Positions 20,268-28,305 of a stretch of DNA of 41,464 nt are shown in pieces. The stretch comes from Gracilaria caudata (Eukaryota > Rhodophyta > Florideophyceae > Gracilariales > Gracilariaceae), in assembly GCA_030374735.1 (NCBI GenBank), contig JASCIV010000131.1, forward strand, positions 1-41,464. Reading direction: 5' to 3'. The notes under the pieces were generated by a model that saw only the letters and a list, made by a program, of their open reading frames with translations, searched no databases and was not told the origin of the DNA. Position 1 is the stretch's first letter; each line of letters begins with the position of its first letter. The position numbers were made by a program, and so were the translations under genes.

Positions 20268-21593
20268 ATGCCCGCCGAAGTCGAGGATGGCGACATTGCC
20301 ATGGCTGATACTGCCGATGACGGCCCGCTAGCGCAAATGATGGCCACAGCGGAGGCATGTTCCGATCCAACTGAAGCTCAGACCATTTACAGAAATGTTA
20401 TTGATTTCGAAATATCCCCCACCGACCATTCTCCGACCGCTGACGAAGATGTGGCCAAGATCAAAGAAACAGCCATCCTGAAACTCGCCGATCTGCTCGT
20501 GGCGTCCGGAAGGGCTGAAAAGCTTTCGGAGCTTCTTAAATCACTGCGTCCGTTCTTTTCAACCATTGCGAAAGCGAAGACAGCCAAGATCGTCCGAGGT
20601 TTGCTTGATTCTGTATCCAAGGCGCAGGATGCAGCTGACTTGCAGGTGAGCCTTTGCAAAGAAACCATTCAATGGTGCCGTGAGGAAAAGAGGACTTTTC
20701 TACGTCAGCGTGTGGAAGGCAGACTTGCTGCTTTGTACCTGGACAATTCCCGTTTCAATGACGCTTTGAAGATCATCAATGAGCTTTTACGAGAAGTGAA
20801 ACGCTTAGACGACAAGGCCCATCTTCTTGAAATTCAACTCACAGAGTCTCGTATCCATCATGCCTTGCGAAACATTCCCAAAGCACGAGCAGCTCTGACC
20901 TCAGCACGGACTACCGCCAATGCTATATACGTACCGCTCACTCTTCAAGCGCAAATTGATATGCAGGCTGGAATCATTGCGGCTGAAGAAAAGGACTACA
21001 AGACGGCTTATTCTTACTTTTATGAAGGCTTTGAAGGATTCATGAGTCTCGAGGATCCAAGAGCTGTCAGTAATCTGAAGTACATGCTGCTTTGCAAAAT
21101 CATGACGGGTAACGCGGAAGATGTTCCCGGAATTGTGAATGGAAGTGTTGCGCTCAAGTATTCCGGACGTGAGGTTGATGCAATGCTGGCTGTTGCAAAA
21201 GCACATTCTGAAAGAAGTCTAGAATCATTTGAGAAGACTCTGAAAGACTTCAAGACGGAGCTCTCCGATGATCCCATCGTCCAAGCTCACCTCAGTTCTC
21301 TGTATGACACATTGAAGGAACAGAATCTTCTGCGGTTAATCGAACCGTTCTCTCGAGTGGAGATTCAACATGTCGCTAAGTTAATTAATCTGCACTTGAA
21401 TGATGTCGAATCAAAGCTCTCGCAGATGATACTGGATAAAAAGCTGAATGGGATCTTGGACCAGGGGGCTGGATGTCTCGTTGTCTATGATGACCTCCCG
21501 CTGTCAAAGACGTATCAGTCCAGTCTAGATACCATGGCTAACATGGATAACGTTGTGAACTCACTTTTTGACAAAGCATCAACATTGAGATAA
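20268..21593 (+). CDS. RPN6: 26S proteasome regulatory subunit RPN6 (PSMD11)
   Basis: A 441-residue single-exon protein with near-diagnostic RPN6 segments: EKRTFLRQRVEGRLAALY, PKARAALTSARTTANAIY, AEEKDYKTAYSYFYE, LKYMLLCKIM and KLSQMILDKKLNGILDQG. RPN6 is a scaffold of the 19S lid that clamps the base and core particle together. The N-terminal two-thirds is a helical-repeat arm. The C-terminal third is a PCI domain (about 300-400) ending in a winged-helix and a final helix (MDNVVNSLFDKASTLR). Length is slightly above the ~420 residues of other family members because of an acidic N-terminus. The ATG at 20268 is the first in frame. Confidence 0.97.
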   Translation: MPAEVEDGDIAMADTADDGPLAQMMATAEACSDPTEAQTIYRNVIDFEISPTDHSPTADEDVAKIKETAILKLADLLVASGRAEKLSELLKSLRPFFSTIAKAKTAKIVRGLLDSVSKAQDAADLQVSLCKETIQWCREEKRTFLRQRVEGRLAALYLDNSRFNDALKIINELLREVKRLDDKAHLLEIQLTESRIHHALRNIPKARAALTSARTTANAIYVPLTLQAQIDMQAGIIAAEEKDYKTAYSYFYEGFEGFMSLEDPRAVSNLKYMLLCKIMTGNAEDVPGIVNGSVALKYSGREVDAMLAVAKAHSERSLESFEKTLKDFKTELSDDPIVQAHLSSLYDTLKEQNLLRLIEPFSRVEIQHVAKLINLHLNDVESKLSQMILDKKLNGILDQGAGCLVVYDDLPLSKTYQSSLDTMANMDNVVNSLFDKASTLR

Positions 21594-22521
21594 ATGGGCA
21601 CCCCTTCGTTCTCCGTGTTCCTTCAATCCAATTCTCCTGTCCCCACCACCACTATCGTAAGTAAACTCGTGTATAGGCTACATTGATTTTCATGATTTGC
21701 CGAGCAGTTGCACTTTCCCTGCCTTTCGGAATGCCTCTATTATAGCAAACTACTCACCAGCCAAAACTGAATGTTCAAGTTACGTCAATCTCTGGCGTCA
21801 GTAGCTGCGCTGCAAACGACTGTGCCGCGTAGACCTTCTTCCCGGTGTATGGAATGCATGATCCACACCCCTGTGCGAGCATCAGTCGACGTGCAAGCAT
21901 GTATGCCCATTTGCTGAATTCCTTGACGGTATGGTCTTTCCGCGATCAACCCGAGTGATCCTGGAAGCACAGTAAAGAGGAACGCACTACCAAGGGTAAA
22001 AGCATACAAGGGTAGAACGCTACCCAGAAATGAAAGGACGAATGGGGGGATGGGGGCTTTCGTCTTGGGATCATTTCGTTTACAGCAATGTTGCATGGTT
22101 GCAAGAAGTTTTAAGGCTTACACTGAAGTTCAGTAGTGCGTATAATTTGGAAGGTGTTTTTAAAATAATATTCTTAAGATAGTTGACGCACTGTGGTCCA
22201 CGTCGCATCATGTCACGGTAGCGTTTTCTCTTGACGCACTACCAAACCCGGGAGCCCCATACCTAGCAATCTGCTTTTGTCGTCTTACCTGAGTTCAAAG
22301 CGGGGCTGCCGTCTACTCACCTTGTCGTTCTTCCAAAGCCTTAATCGTACCCAGAAAACTTCCGAAGCAGTCTTCTTTCTCGGATTTCATAGATAATCTG
22401 CGGCAGAGTTTGCACAACCTGCCGTCAAAGCCGTCAGCTGCGTACGAAGGCCCAGCAGCGAATGCAGCTGCGAAGAGTTCTCCGGTGGCGGGCTATCTTG
22501 ACCTTGGTCTCAATTGTTTAG
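21594..22521. other. Intergenic region RPN6-NRAMP
   Basis: About 930 bp without a convincing gene. It contains an ACAAGGGTA word overlapping a GGTAGAACGCTACC dyad (22006-22024) and a partial related sequence GGTAGCGTTTT at 22217-22227. The NRAMP leader starts near the end; no clear TATA element was noticed. Confidence 0.5.
22006..22024. repeat. ACAAGGGTAGAACGCTACC repeat unit
   Basis: An exact third copy of GGTAGAACGCTACC (22011-22024), joined to the word ACAAGGGTA (22006-22014) that also occurs at 3683, 17679 and 32482. It lies in the non-coding stretch between RPN6 and the NRAMP gene. Confidence 0.9.
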
Positions 22522-24234
22522 ATGGGTCAACAACGGCGAGATGCCTTAGAGGTAGCCTTTGGAGAAGCTACTCATAGCGATGAAGAAGAGTTTATGTTTC
22601 GGCCCCCTGATATTGCCCCGCAGGTAAGTGAGGCGGATGAATGCGCCGCACGCAGAAAGTTCACATGGAAGGGCGTTCTAGCTCACTTGGGACCGGCATT
22701 TCTCGTATCTATTGGCTACCTAGACCCTGGCAATTGGGCAACAGATATTGAAGGGGGAAGCAAGTTTGGTTACAAGCTGCTCTGGGTGCTTATTCTTGCC
22801 AACTTTATGGCTCTGCTATTACAGGTTCTCGCGGCAAGGATGGGAATCGTTACCCGTGCGCATCTCGCAGAACTTTGTCGAGACGAATATCCACGCTACG
22901 CCACCTATGCTCTGTGGGTAATGGCAGAACTTGCGATCATTGCCACAGATCTTACTGAAGTTTTGGGAACCGCTATAGGTATTAACTTGCTTTTCGGCCT
23001 ACCACTCATGGCCGGTGTTGTAATCACGGCGCTGGACACCTTTTTGCTATTGAGCGCTCAGAGCCAAGGAATGAGACGCATAGAGCAAGTGATCTTCATG
23101 TTTCTCGCAGTGATATCCTTTTGTTTTATTTTGGAGCTCTTCATGTCGAAACCTAGTATTCCTGGCGTGCTGGGTGGAGTCTTTGTCCCTCGCCTCGACA
23201 CATCAAGTCTTTACGTTGCCACAGGAATTGTCGGAGCAACTGTTATGCCACATAACTTCTACTTGCACTCTGCTTTGGTCATCGAGCGTGTTCCAGATCG
23301 ATCACATGAAACACTGCGATCGGAGTGCCGATACAACCTCATTGACACAACCATCGCTCTAAACGCTGCCTTATTCATCAACTGTGCCATCCTAATCATT
23401 GCGGCGGCCAACTTCTGGACGAAGGGGATTGAGGTGACTACACTTTCGAAGGCGTACCATCTCCTCGAAAATACGGGGTTCAAAGTTGGAAAGGTGGAAA
23501 TTGCCCCTTTATTGTTTGGGGTTGCCCTTGTAGCTTCAGGCCAAAGCTCAACACTATGCGGAACACTAGCTGGCCAATACGTCATGGAAGGGTTTCTCGA
23601 TCTTCGCGCTCCGCCAGTTATTCGTCGACTCGTAACTCGTCTCATCGCCATTATTCCAGCTCTGATTGTTATATCTATCATGGGTGATACTGGGACGTAC
23701 CAACTGCTTATCTTTTGTCAGGTCATACTTTCTCTTCAATTACCGTTTGCAATTGTTCCAATGATACGATTCACGAACTCTACCAGGAGAATGAATGAGT
23801 TCAAGAACTCCAAGTCCGTATCCCTTCTAGCGTGGGCTGCGGCAGGTATCACAGTTTGTCTTAATATCGCATTTGTGTTTCATTCGATACTTCAGGGGAT
23901 TCATTCGAGCAGTGTGGCATTGAGGTTGATCACGATGGCATGCATTGCACCGCTATTCGTCACCCTGATGATATTTCTTGGATGGATCGCACTTAGAACG
24001 GAAACTGGAGGCTCAGGTCCAGTCTACAGAGTTGAAGATGAGTACGAGTTCGTGTCGGAAGACGGATTTGAGCTTGACTCATTGGGTTCTCCAGTTGGAA
24101 GTCTGCCAACCCCGTCTCCGATGCCTGTGCCGTTGCGCACTGCGGCTGAAGAGCATCCAGAGCTGAACGACTCCATTGACCTGTACGGAACGGAAAAAAC
24201 TACAAGACATCGACAGCTGCAAGCATCGCCTTAA
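22522..24234 (+). CDS. NRAMP-family divalent metal transporter
   Basis: A 570-residue multi-pass membrane protein of the NRAMP/DMT1 family, which co-transports protons with Mn2+, Fe2+ or other divalent metals. Both signature metal-binding motifs are intact: DPGN at residues 68-71 (YLDPGNWATDIEGGS) in the first membrane helix, and MPHN at 242-245 (GATVMPHNFYLHSALV) in the sixth. About 11 hydrophobic helices follow in the usual order. The N-terminal tail (~50 residues) is acidic and cytosolic. The C-terminal tail (~70 residues) is acidic, then Pro-rich, and shows no domain. The methionine in MPHN favours transition metals over Mg2+ or Al3+. The membrane (plasma, vacuolar or plastid) cannot be told. 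It converges with DPB2, 61 bp apart. Confidence 0.96.
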   Translation: MGQQRRDALEVAFGEATHSDEEEFMFRPPDIAPQVSEADECAARRKFTWKGVLAHLGPAFLVSIGYLDPGNWATDIEGGSKFGYKLLWVLILANFMALLLQVLAARMGIVTRAHLAELCRDEYPRYATYALWVMAELAIIATDLTEVLGTAIGINLLFGLPLMAGVVITALDTFLLLSAQSQGMRRIEQVIFMFLAVISFCFILELFMSKPSIPGVLGGVFVPRLDTSSLYVATGIVGATVMPHNFYLHSALVIERVPDRSHETLRSECRYNLIDTTIALNAALFINCAILIIAAANFWTKGIEVTTLSKAYHLLENTGFKVGKVEIAPLLFGVALVASGQSSTLCGTLAGQYVMEGFLDLRAPPVIRRLVTRLIAIIPALIVISIMGDTGTYQLLIFCQVILSLQLPFAIVPMIRFTNSTRRMNEFKNSKSVSLLAWAAAGITVCLNIAFVFHSILQGIHSSSVALRLITMACIAPLFVTLMIFLGWIALRTETGGSGPVYRVEDEYEFVSEDGFELDSLGSPVGSLPTPSPMPVPLRTAAEEHPELNDSIDLYGTEKTTRHRQLQASP

Positions 24235-24295
24235 CACTTACGAGCGAAGCTGTTCTAAGCTTTGTGTAAAATTAGTGAGACGCTGTCGTACTATC

Positions 24296-26482
24296 CTACC
24301 ATCCCCCTAAATCAGAATCCTCGTCGGCCTCCGGCACCCAGTGTGACTCCTCGACTAGAGAGTTTCGAACCATAGTTTTTATATCTAATCTCTTGACTCC
24401 TTCGGCTGGTTCCAGGTGACTGTCATCGTCGGAATCTTCAAAGTTGTCACTTCCTTCTCCAGCACCAAGTTTTTCACGCGGCTCAGAAATCGCCTCGAGT
24501 TGCTCGCTTGTTTCTGAAGTTAGCTTTGATTCATCTTGCTCTCTTACTGAGCTATTGCCTACCAAGGGATCGTGCTTCACTGAAGTGTTATCTGTGTCAT
24601 CTAAGGGCGGTGAAAGTCGAGGGGAACGTGAGATAGGCTTGTCGGACTCTGCTTCTGAAAGTCTAGGCGATTCTTCGCCATAAACAAGTGAAGCATCATC
24701 TCTGACGGGTTGCCCCCCGCGCTGACCTTCCGCTTGTTCAGGTTGGTCATCTGATGTCAACTCCTTTTCATACTCAGTCATGACCCTATTCTCTTCTCCT
24801 CGTTTATCTTCCTTCCGTTCATGAGGTTCCGTGTCTTCACTGTCGAGGGAGCTTTGCTGCGCTCGTTTCTCAGCCGGAAGGTAAACGAGGAAAGAAAAGT
24901 CAGTTTTAAAAGACCCGGGGTTCATACCGAGGTTTTTTTCGTATGTGCATATGTAACTGTCCACCTTGTCCGCGAGAACCGTGACGTGTGGGGTTGGGAA
25001 GAGCCAGAGGCCATGATCATGAGCCCAGAGAACTGGTCTTGCGGAGAGAGGAAGCGGAGTCAAATACGACTGGTCGTTAACGGTTTTGATCAAATGAGCG
25101 TGCATCAATCCAGCCTCCGCCAGATCCGGTTTTACGGCGCAATGACGAATCATCTTCTGCATGAGATCGTCCCTCAGAACGACGATCTCTTGGGTAAGAA
25201 AGCGAATTCGACATGGGTTTGTAGCGAGATGTACGTTTTCTGAACCCACGGCTTCCACGAATCGTTTAGTGATCATTTGGGGCATTGGAGGTTGTGGTAA
25301 GACGTTTCCTGGTCCAGGATCATTTGGTCCGGGCACTATAACAAATGTGGTCTTTTCAGTAAGTTCCTCAAACTCTTGTTTCACCATGGCGCCAAGCTCC
25401 CCAAATTTTTCGCATAGAGTTGATACGTCATCTGGTTTTTGCCCGAAGGGATGTGAAAGAAAGTTACCCATGAGGATCATGACAGAAGGAACCACACCGT
25501 CTTCAAGAAAACCTTTCCAGATATGCCGCAAACCAGCTAGAACCCGAGAGTTGTCTAGAGCGACATCTGAAATGAAAAGAAAGACGGTCTCTATGCTCTG
25601 TTCTTCAATCTTTAAAAGCTCCAGAGTCTCACTCATATCAAAGTGGCCACCATACAAGTTTGAGTCGCGACCCAGAGCTATAATGGTGTCCTCGCGCGAC
25701 TCATGTGGAGGGGTTCCCATTGCTTGGACCTTAAATATCGGTTCTACTCCATTGTGTTCTATAACTTGACCTTGGGCTATAACGAAACTGCCCTCCGTAT
25801 GCATTCCAGAAGTGACAAGGGTTTCTGACAGGTCTGCCTTGATTGTGCCATTGAGGTCCTCCAAGTACCAGATACCTTCTTCAAGCTGAGTTAATAGACC
25901 AAGCACTAACTGATCCCCCTTGCTTCCCGACAGACTTTCGATTCCAGTCAGTTGGAAGTATGGGCTTGTGTCTGACATCGACAACATCCCACTTGTCGGC
26001 GGCTTGAACTTCGGGTTGCGAAGGGTCTTGCTGAGAATGAGTTCGTATCGTGTACGAAACATATCGCCCTTGACCTTTGCAGGGGCATTAGCCAGCGGTC
26101 TTCTGGGTGCCTCAACCCGTCTGCCTGCTGTTCTTGATTGCATCATAGAAATTGCATGAGGTCGCCATCGAGGAACTGTGAAGGTGTTAATAACTTCGAT
26201 GCTTGCCTTTGCATCCTGTCTTCTTCGCTCCACATCAAGCTTCAGTCTCTCGCCAATAGATGCTGCGAGCTCCTTCGTAAATATACCATCGATTGAACAT
26301 CCAGGGCCGCTTAATAACTCCATAGTTTTCTCAATAAAATCGGTAAAGTCACCATCAACGATGTCCAGGGTATCGAAGATGGCATACAGTTGTTCCAGCG
26401 CTCCGACTTGGACGACGAAGCCTCGCTGCTTGAAGGAACGAAGAGCTCTCTTGCGCTCCATATTTCCTATTCGTGCTACCAT
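24296..26482 (-). CDS. DPB2: DNA polymerase epsilon subunit B (DPB2/POLE2) with long acidic C-terminal tail
   Basis: A 728-residue single-exon protein. The N-terminal ~75 residues form the helical Dpb2 N domain (KQRGFVVQVGALEQLYAIF). An OB-fold region follows (GIWYLEDLNGTIKADLSET, SFVIAQGQV). Next comes an inactive calcineurin-like phosphoesterase domain (FLFISDVALDN, SVMILMGNFLSHP, VIVPGPNDPGPGNVLPQPP) lacking a full metal-binding set, as in all B subunits. It supports the Pol2 catalytic subunit and CMG helicase at the leading strand. The core ends near residue 535 (DFSFLVYLPAEKR), where the human protein also ends. A further ~190 residues are Glu/Asp/Ser-rich and end DEDSDLGGW. ATG at 26482; a second ATG 21 bases in is an alternative. 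Two E2F-like sites lie upstream. Confidence 0.95.
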   Translation of the reverse strand: MVARIGNMERKRALRSFKQRGFVVQVGALEQLYAIFDTLDIVDGDFTDFIEKTMELLSGPGCSIDGIFTKELAASIGERLKLDVERRRQDAKASIEVINTFTVPRWRPHAISMMQSRTAGRRVEAPRRPLANAPAKVKGDMFRTRYELILSKTLRNPKFKPPTSGMLSMSDTSPYFQLTGIESLSGSKGDQLVLGLLTQLEEGIWYLEDLNGTIKADLSETLVTSGMHTEGSFVIAQGQVIEHNGVEPIFKVQAMGTPPHESREDTIIALGRDSNLYGGHFDMSETLELLKIEEQSIETVFLFISDVALDNSRVLAGLRHIWKGFLEDGVVPSVMILMGNFLSHPFGQKPDDVSTLCEKFGELGAMVKQEFEELTEKTTFVIVPGPNDPGPGNVLPQPPMPQMITKRFVEAVGSENVHLATNPCRIRFLTQEIVVLRDDLMQKMIRHCAVKPDLAEAGLMHAHLIKTVNDQSYLTPLPLSARPVLWAHDHGLWLFPTPHVTVLADKVDSYICTYEKNLGMNPGSFKTDFSFLVYLPAEKRAQQSSLDSEDTEPHERKEDKRGEENRVMTEYEKELTSDDQPEQAEGQRGGQPVRDDASLVYGEESPRLSEAESDKPISRSPRLSPPLDDTDNTSVKHDPLVGNSSVREQDESKLTSETSEQLEAISEPREKLGAGEGSDNFEDSDDDSHLEPAEGVKRLDIKTMVRNSLVEESHWVPEADEDSDLGGW

Positions 26483-26589
26483 GTTTCTGCGGGCAAACGA
26501 ATGTAATCTCGTCGTACGAAGATGTTGATGCTCAAACGCGAGCGAGAGACTAACACAAAAGGGATATCTGGACCGCAGCCCTACAGAAA

Positions 26590-26601
26590 TTTGGCGGGAA
26601 A
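26590..26601. promoter_or_regulatory. E2F-like site TTTGGCGGGAAA upstream of DPB2
   Basis: A perfect match to the classical E2F/DP consensus, about 110 bp upstream of the DPB2 start. E2F controls S-phase genes such as polymerase subunits in animals and plants. Binding is inferred from sequence only. Confidence 0.6.
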
Positions 26602-26650
26602 GGATGATGCAGCTTCAAACACCACGACGCGCAGGATTCCTGCGACAGGA

Positions 26651-26670
26651 ACACGTGTTCTCCCGCGAAA
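26651..26670. promoter_or_regulatory. CACGTG palindrome next to a second E2F-like site
   Basis: ACACGTGT at 26651-26658 is a perfect palindrome with a G-box/E-box core. It is followed by TCCCGCGAAA at 26661-26670, the reverse complement of TTTCGCGGGA, a second E2F-type sequence. Both lie in the 258 bp between the end of SMUG1 and the start of DPB2, so they most simply serve DPB2. Confidence 0.5.
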
Positions 26671-26740
26671 AAATTGGTACGTCGAAATGTGATATCAACT
26701 TGTTAAAGCTCCGTGCTACGCAAGTGGAAAGCTGTGCTGT

Positions 26741-27714
26741 TTACTTCTCTTGCAATGCGCCATTGTTAAGAAAATGTAGAACTTCATCAATCTGCTTTTT
26801 TGCTTGAGGTGCCCATCCTCGATTTGCCGCTGGAGATGCCGGACTGGGATGCAATACGCCATGTATTGTCACTCCCGTTCCTTCCAGAGCGATCCTACAC
26901 CGTTGCTCCGCAAATCCACCCACACCGCAAACAGCGTGCACTTCAAGAGCCTCCACAACTTTCCTCAAGGCAACATCGCAAGCCTCTAAAAGCGTTTTCC
27001 GTTCTGCTGCCTTCAGCTGCACTGGTGTGCGATTGCGGCCGCCGCTCTCCATAAACATCAATGGACAGTAATTGTGGACGAAAAAGGTTTCGAAGAATGT
27101 TGCGGCATCACCGTATTCACTCTGGGCCCACTCCCTCCACAACCTTTTTCCTGAAACTTCACTTCTAGTACATGACAATCCAGATATGGGCCGTTTTTCG
27201 TTCTCAGGCTGTGGGCGATTAATTCTTATGTCACTGGGCATCTTCAGAAATTCCCGAACGGCAATTACTTCCCCAAATGGAACTCCTGTTTGGGCCATAC
27301 CCCACGGGCCGGGATTCATCCCAACCAGCAGCACCTTTTTCTTTGAGTTTCCAAAGTGTTGCACATACCTACTCATTGCATTCATTTAGACAGGTTAGCC
27401 CCTTGCTACGGCAGGGTGAAATCACAGAAAAGTCTTACCTACCATTCATGAGCTTCCCACGCGTAGTTTAGAGGATTGTAAACATGCGTCACAGGCTTAG
27501 CAAAAGATAATTTTGAAAGCTCATCGCTCATACATTTCTCTGCTTCCAAAATTTGCGAAGCAATGTCCGCCCTTTTCGTTCGCTTTGCGGACAGAGATTT
27601 CTCGAGGGCTGGTGTGGCTGAAGACAGAGCTTTTGCCAATGACCTTTTTCTCGTACGCGCCATTGTTGGTTTAAGGCGAAATAGTGAAGAAGCGGTCACA
27701 AACGCGGGTTGCAT
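26741..27714 (-). CDS. SMUG1: SMUG1-type uracil-DNA glycosylase, two exons
   Basis: Exons 27714-27443 and 27368-26741 (intron 74 nt, GTAGGTAAG...GAGTAG) give 299 residues from the ATG at 27714, or 282 from the ATG at 27663. SMUG1 excises uracil and oxidised pyrimidines such as 5-hydroxymethyluracil from DNA, starting base-excision repair. Motif 1 GMNPGPWGMAQTGVPFGE and motif 2 LHPSPASPAANRGW are clear, and FVHNYCPLMFMESGGRNRTP matches the family between them. The splice restores YNPLNYAWEAHEWYVQHFG, aligning without gaps to the human protein. The 17 residues before the second ATG (MQPAFVTASSLFRLKPT) lack acids and resemble an organelle presequence, while the second start begins MARTRKRS, like a nuclear signal. 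In the wedge loop the human PSPRN arginine is alanine here. It follows DPB2 on the same strand. Confidence 0.93.
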
Positions 27715-27878
27715 GGGATTCTTGTTAACAGGCAATCCTTTGAGCAGAAATGAAGCGAAAACCTGGCACTGCGTGCACCCGCTCGACTCTGGCTGTTCAC
27801 ACGGGTAACCAACACAAAAATCGTTAAAGAGGTTTAAGGTCGACAACGAGGCTACAATGGTAGCTCTATTCTCCCCAG

Positions 27879-27922
27879 CAGATATTCCGTACTGGTAACT
27901 TACCGGTACGAAGGAATATCTG
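27879..27922. repeat. Fold-back with CAGATATTCC / GGAATATCTG arms
   Basis: Perfect 10-bp inverted arms at 27879-27888 and 27913-27922 enclose 24 bp that contain further complementary GTAC and GGTAA/TTACC words, so the whole 44 bp could fold. It lies directly before the GGTAGGAACGCTACC variant. Confidence 0.85.
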
Positions 27923-27938
27923 TTACCCGCGATAAGAC

Positions 27939-27953
27939 GGTAGGAACGCTACC
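27939..27953. repeat. Dyad variant GGTAGGAACGCTACC
   Basis: The same GGTAG/CTACC arms as the 14-mer at 17343 and 22011, with one extra G in the loop (GAACG). Confidence 0.8.
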
Positions 27954-28151
27954 GCCGCAGTAGTATAAGGTTATCCCTTCCGCAGCCTGTGCGGCACGCA
28001 GTGCAAGCACGCTGTGCACACCCATGTGCTCTGCTTACAGTACCATTCAAAAGCCCACTTCATGAGCAGCATGGCAGTGTCCTCTTCAGCCCCCTGGAAC
28101 CTACCAAAATGCTATGCAAGGGTAAATGATGTGAAACGCTGCTGATAAGCT

Positions 28152-28167
28152 GGTAGCGAACGCTACC
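28152..28167. repeat. Dyad variant GGTAGCGAACGCTACC
   Basis: A perfect 7-bp palindrome (GGTAGCG/CGCTACC) around AA, followed by CTT so that the right side reads CTACCCTT as beside the copies at 17343. It is a longer-armed member of the same family. Confidence 0.85.
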
Positions 28168-28305
28168 CTTCGTATCTTCTACGAATGTACAAAGGTACTT
28201 TACCCGCGGTTCATCACCATTAAAAGCTTATTACAGGGTCCCGAGCTTTCTCCGTTTTGAGTAAAGAGTAATACTTCCGATTGCGCTAGTCAGCAACTCT
28301 CGAAC

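Larger units (their letters stand above)
27715..28305. other. Repeat-rich intergenic region upstream of SMUG1
   Basis: About 590 bp of divergent promoter DNA between SMUG1 (-) and the small coiled-coil gene (+). It is unusually dense in dyads: the fold-back at 27879-27922 and two GGTAG...CTACC variants, listed separately. Additional GTAC-containing words lie at about 28188-28200. No gene is supported. Confidence 0.55.
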
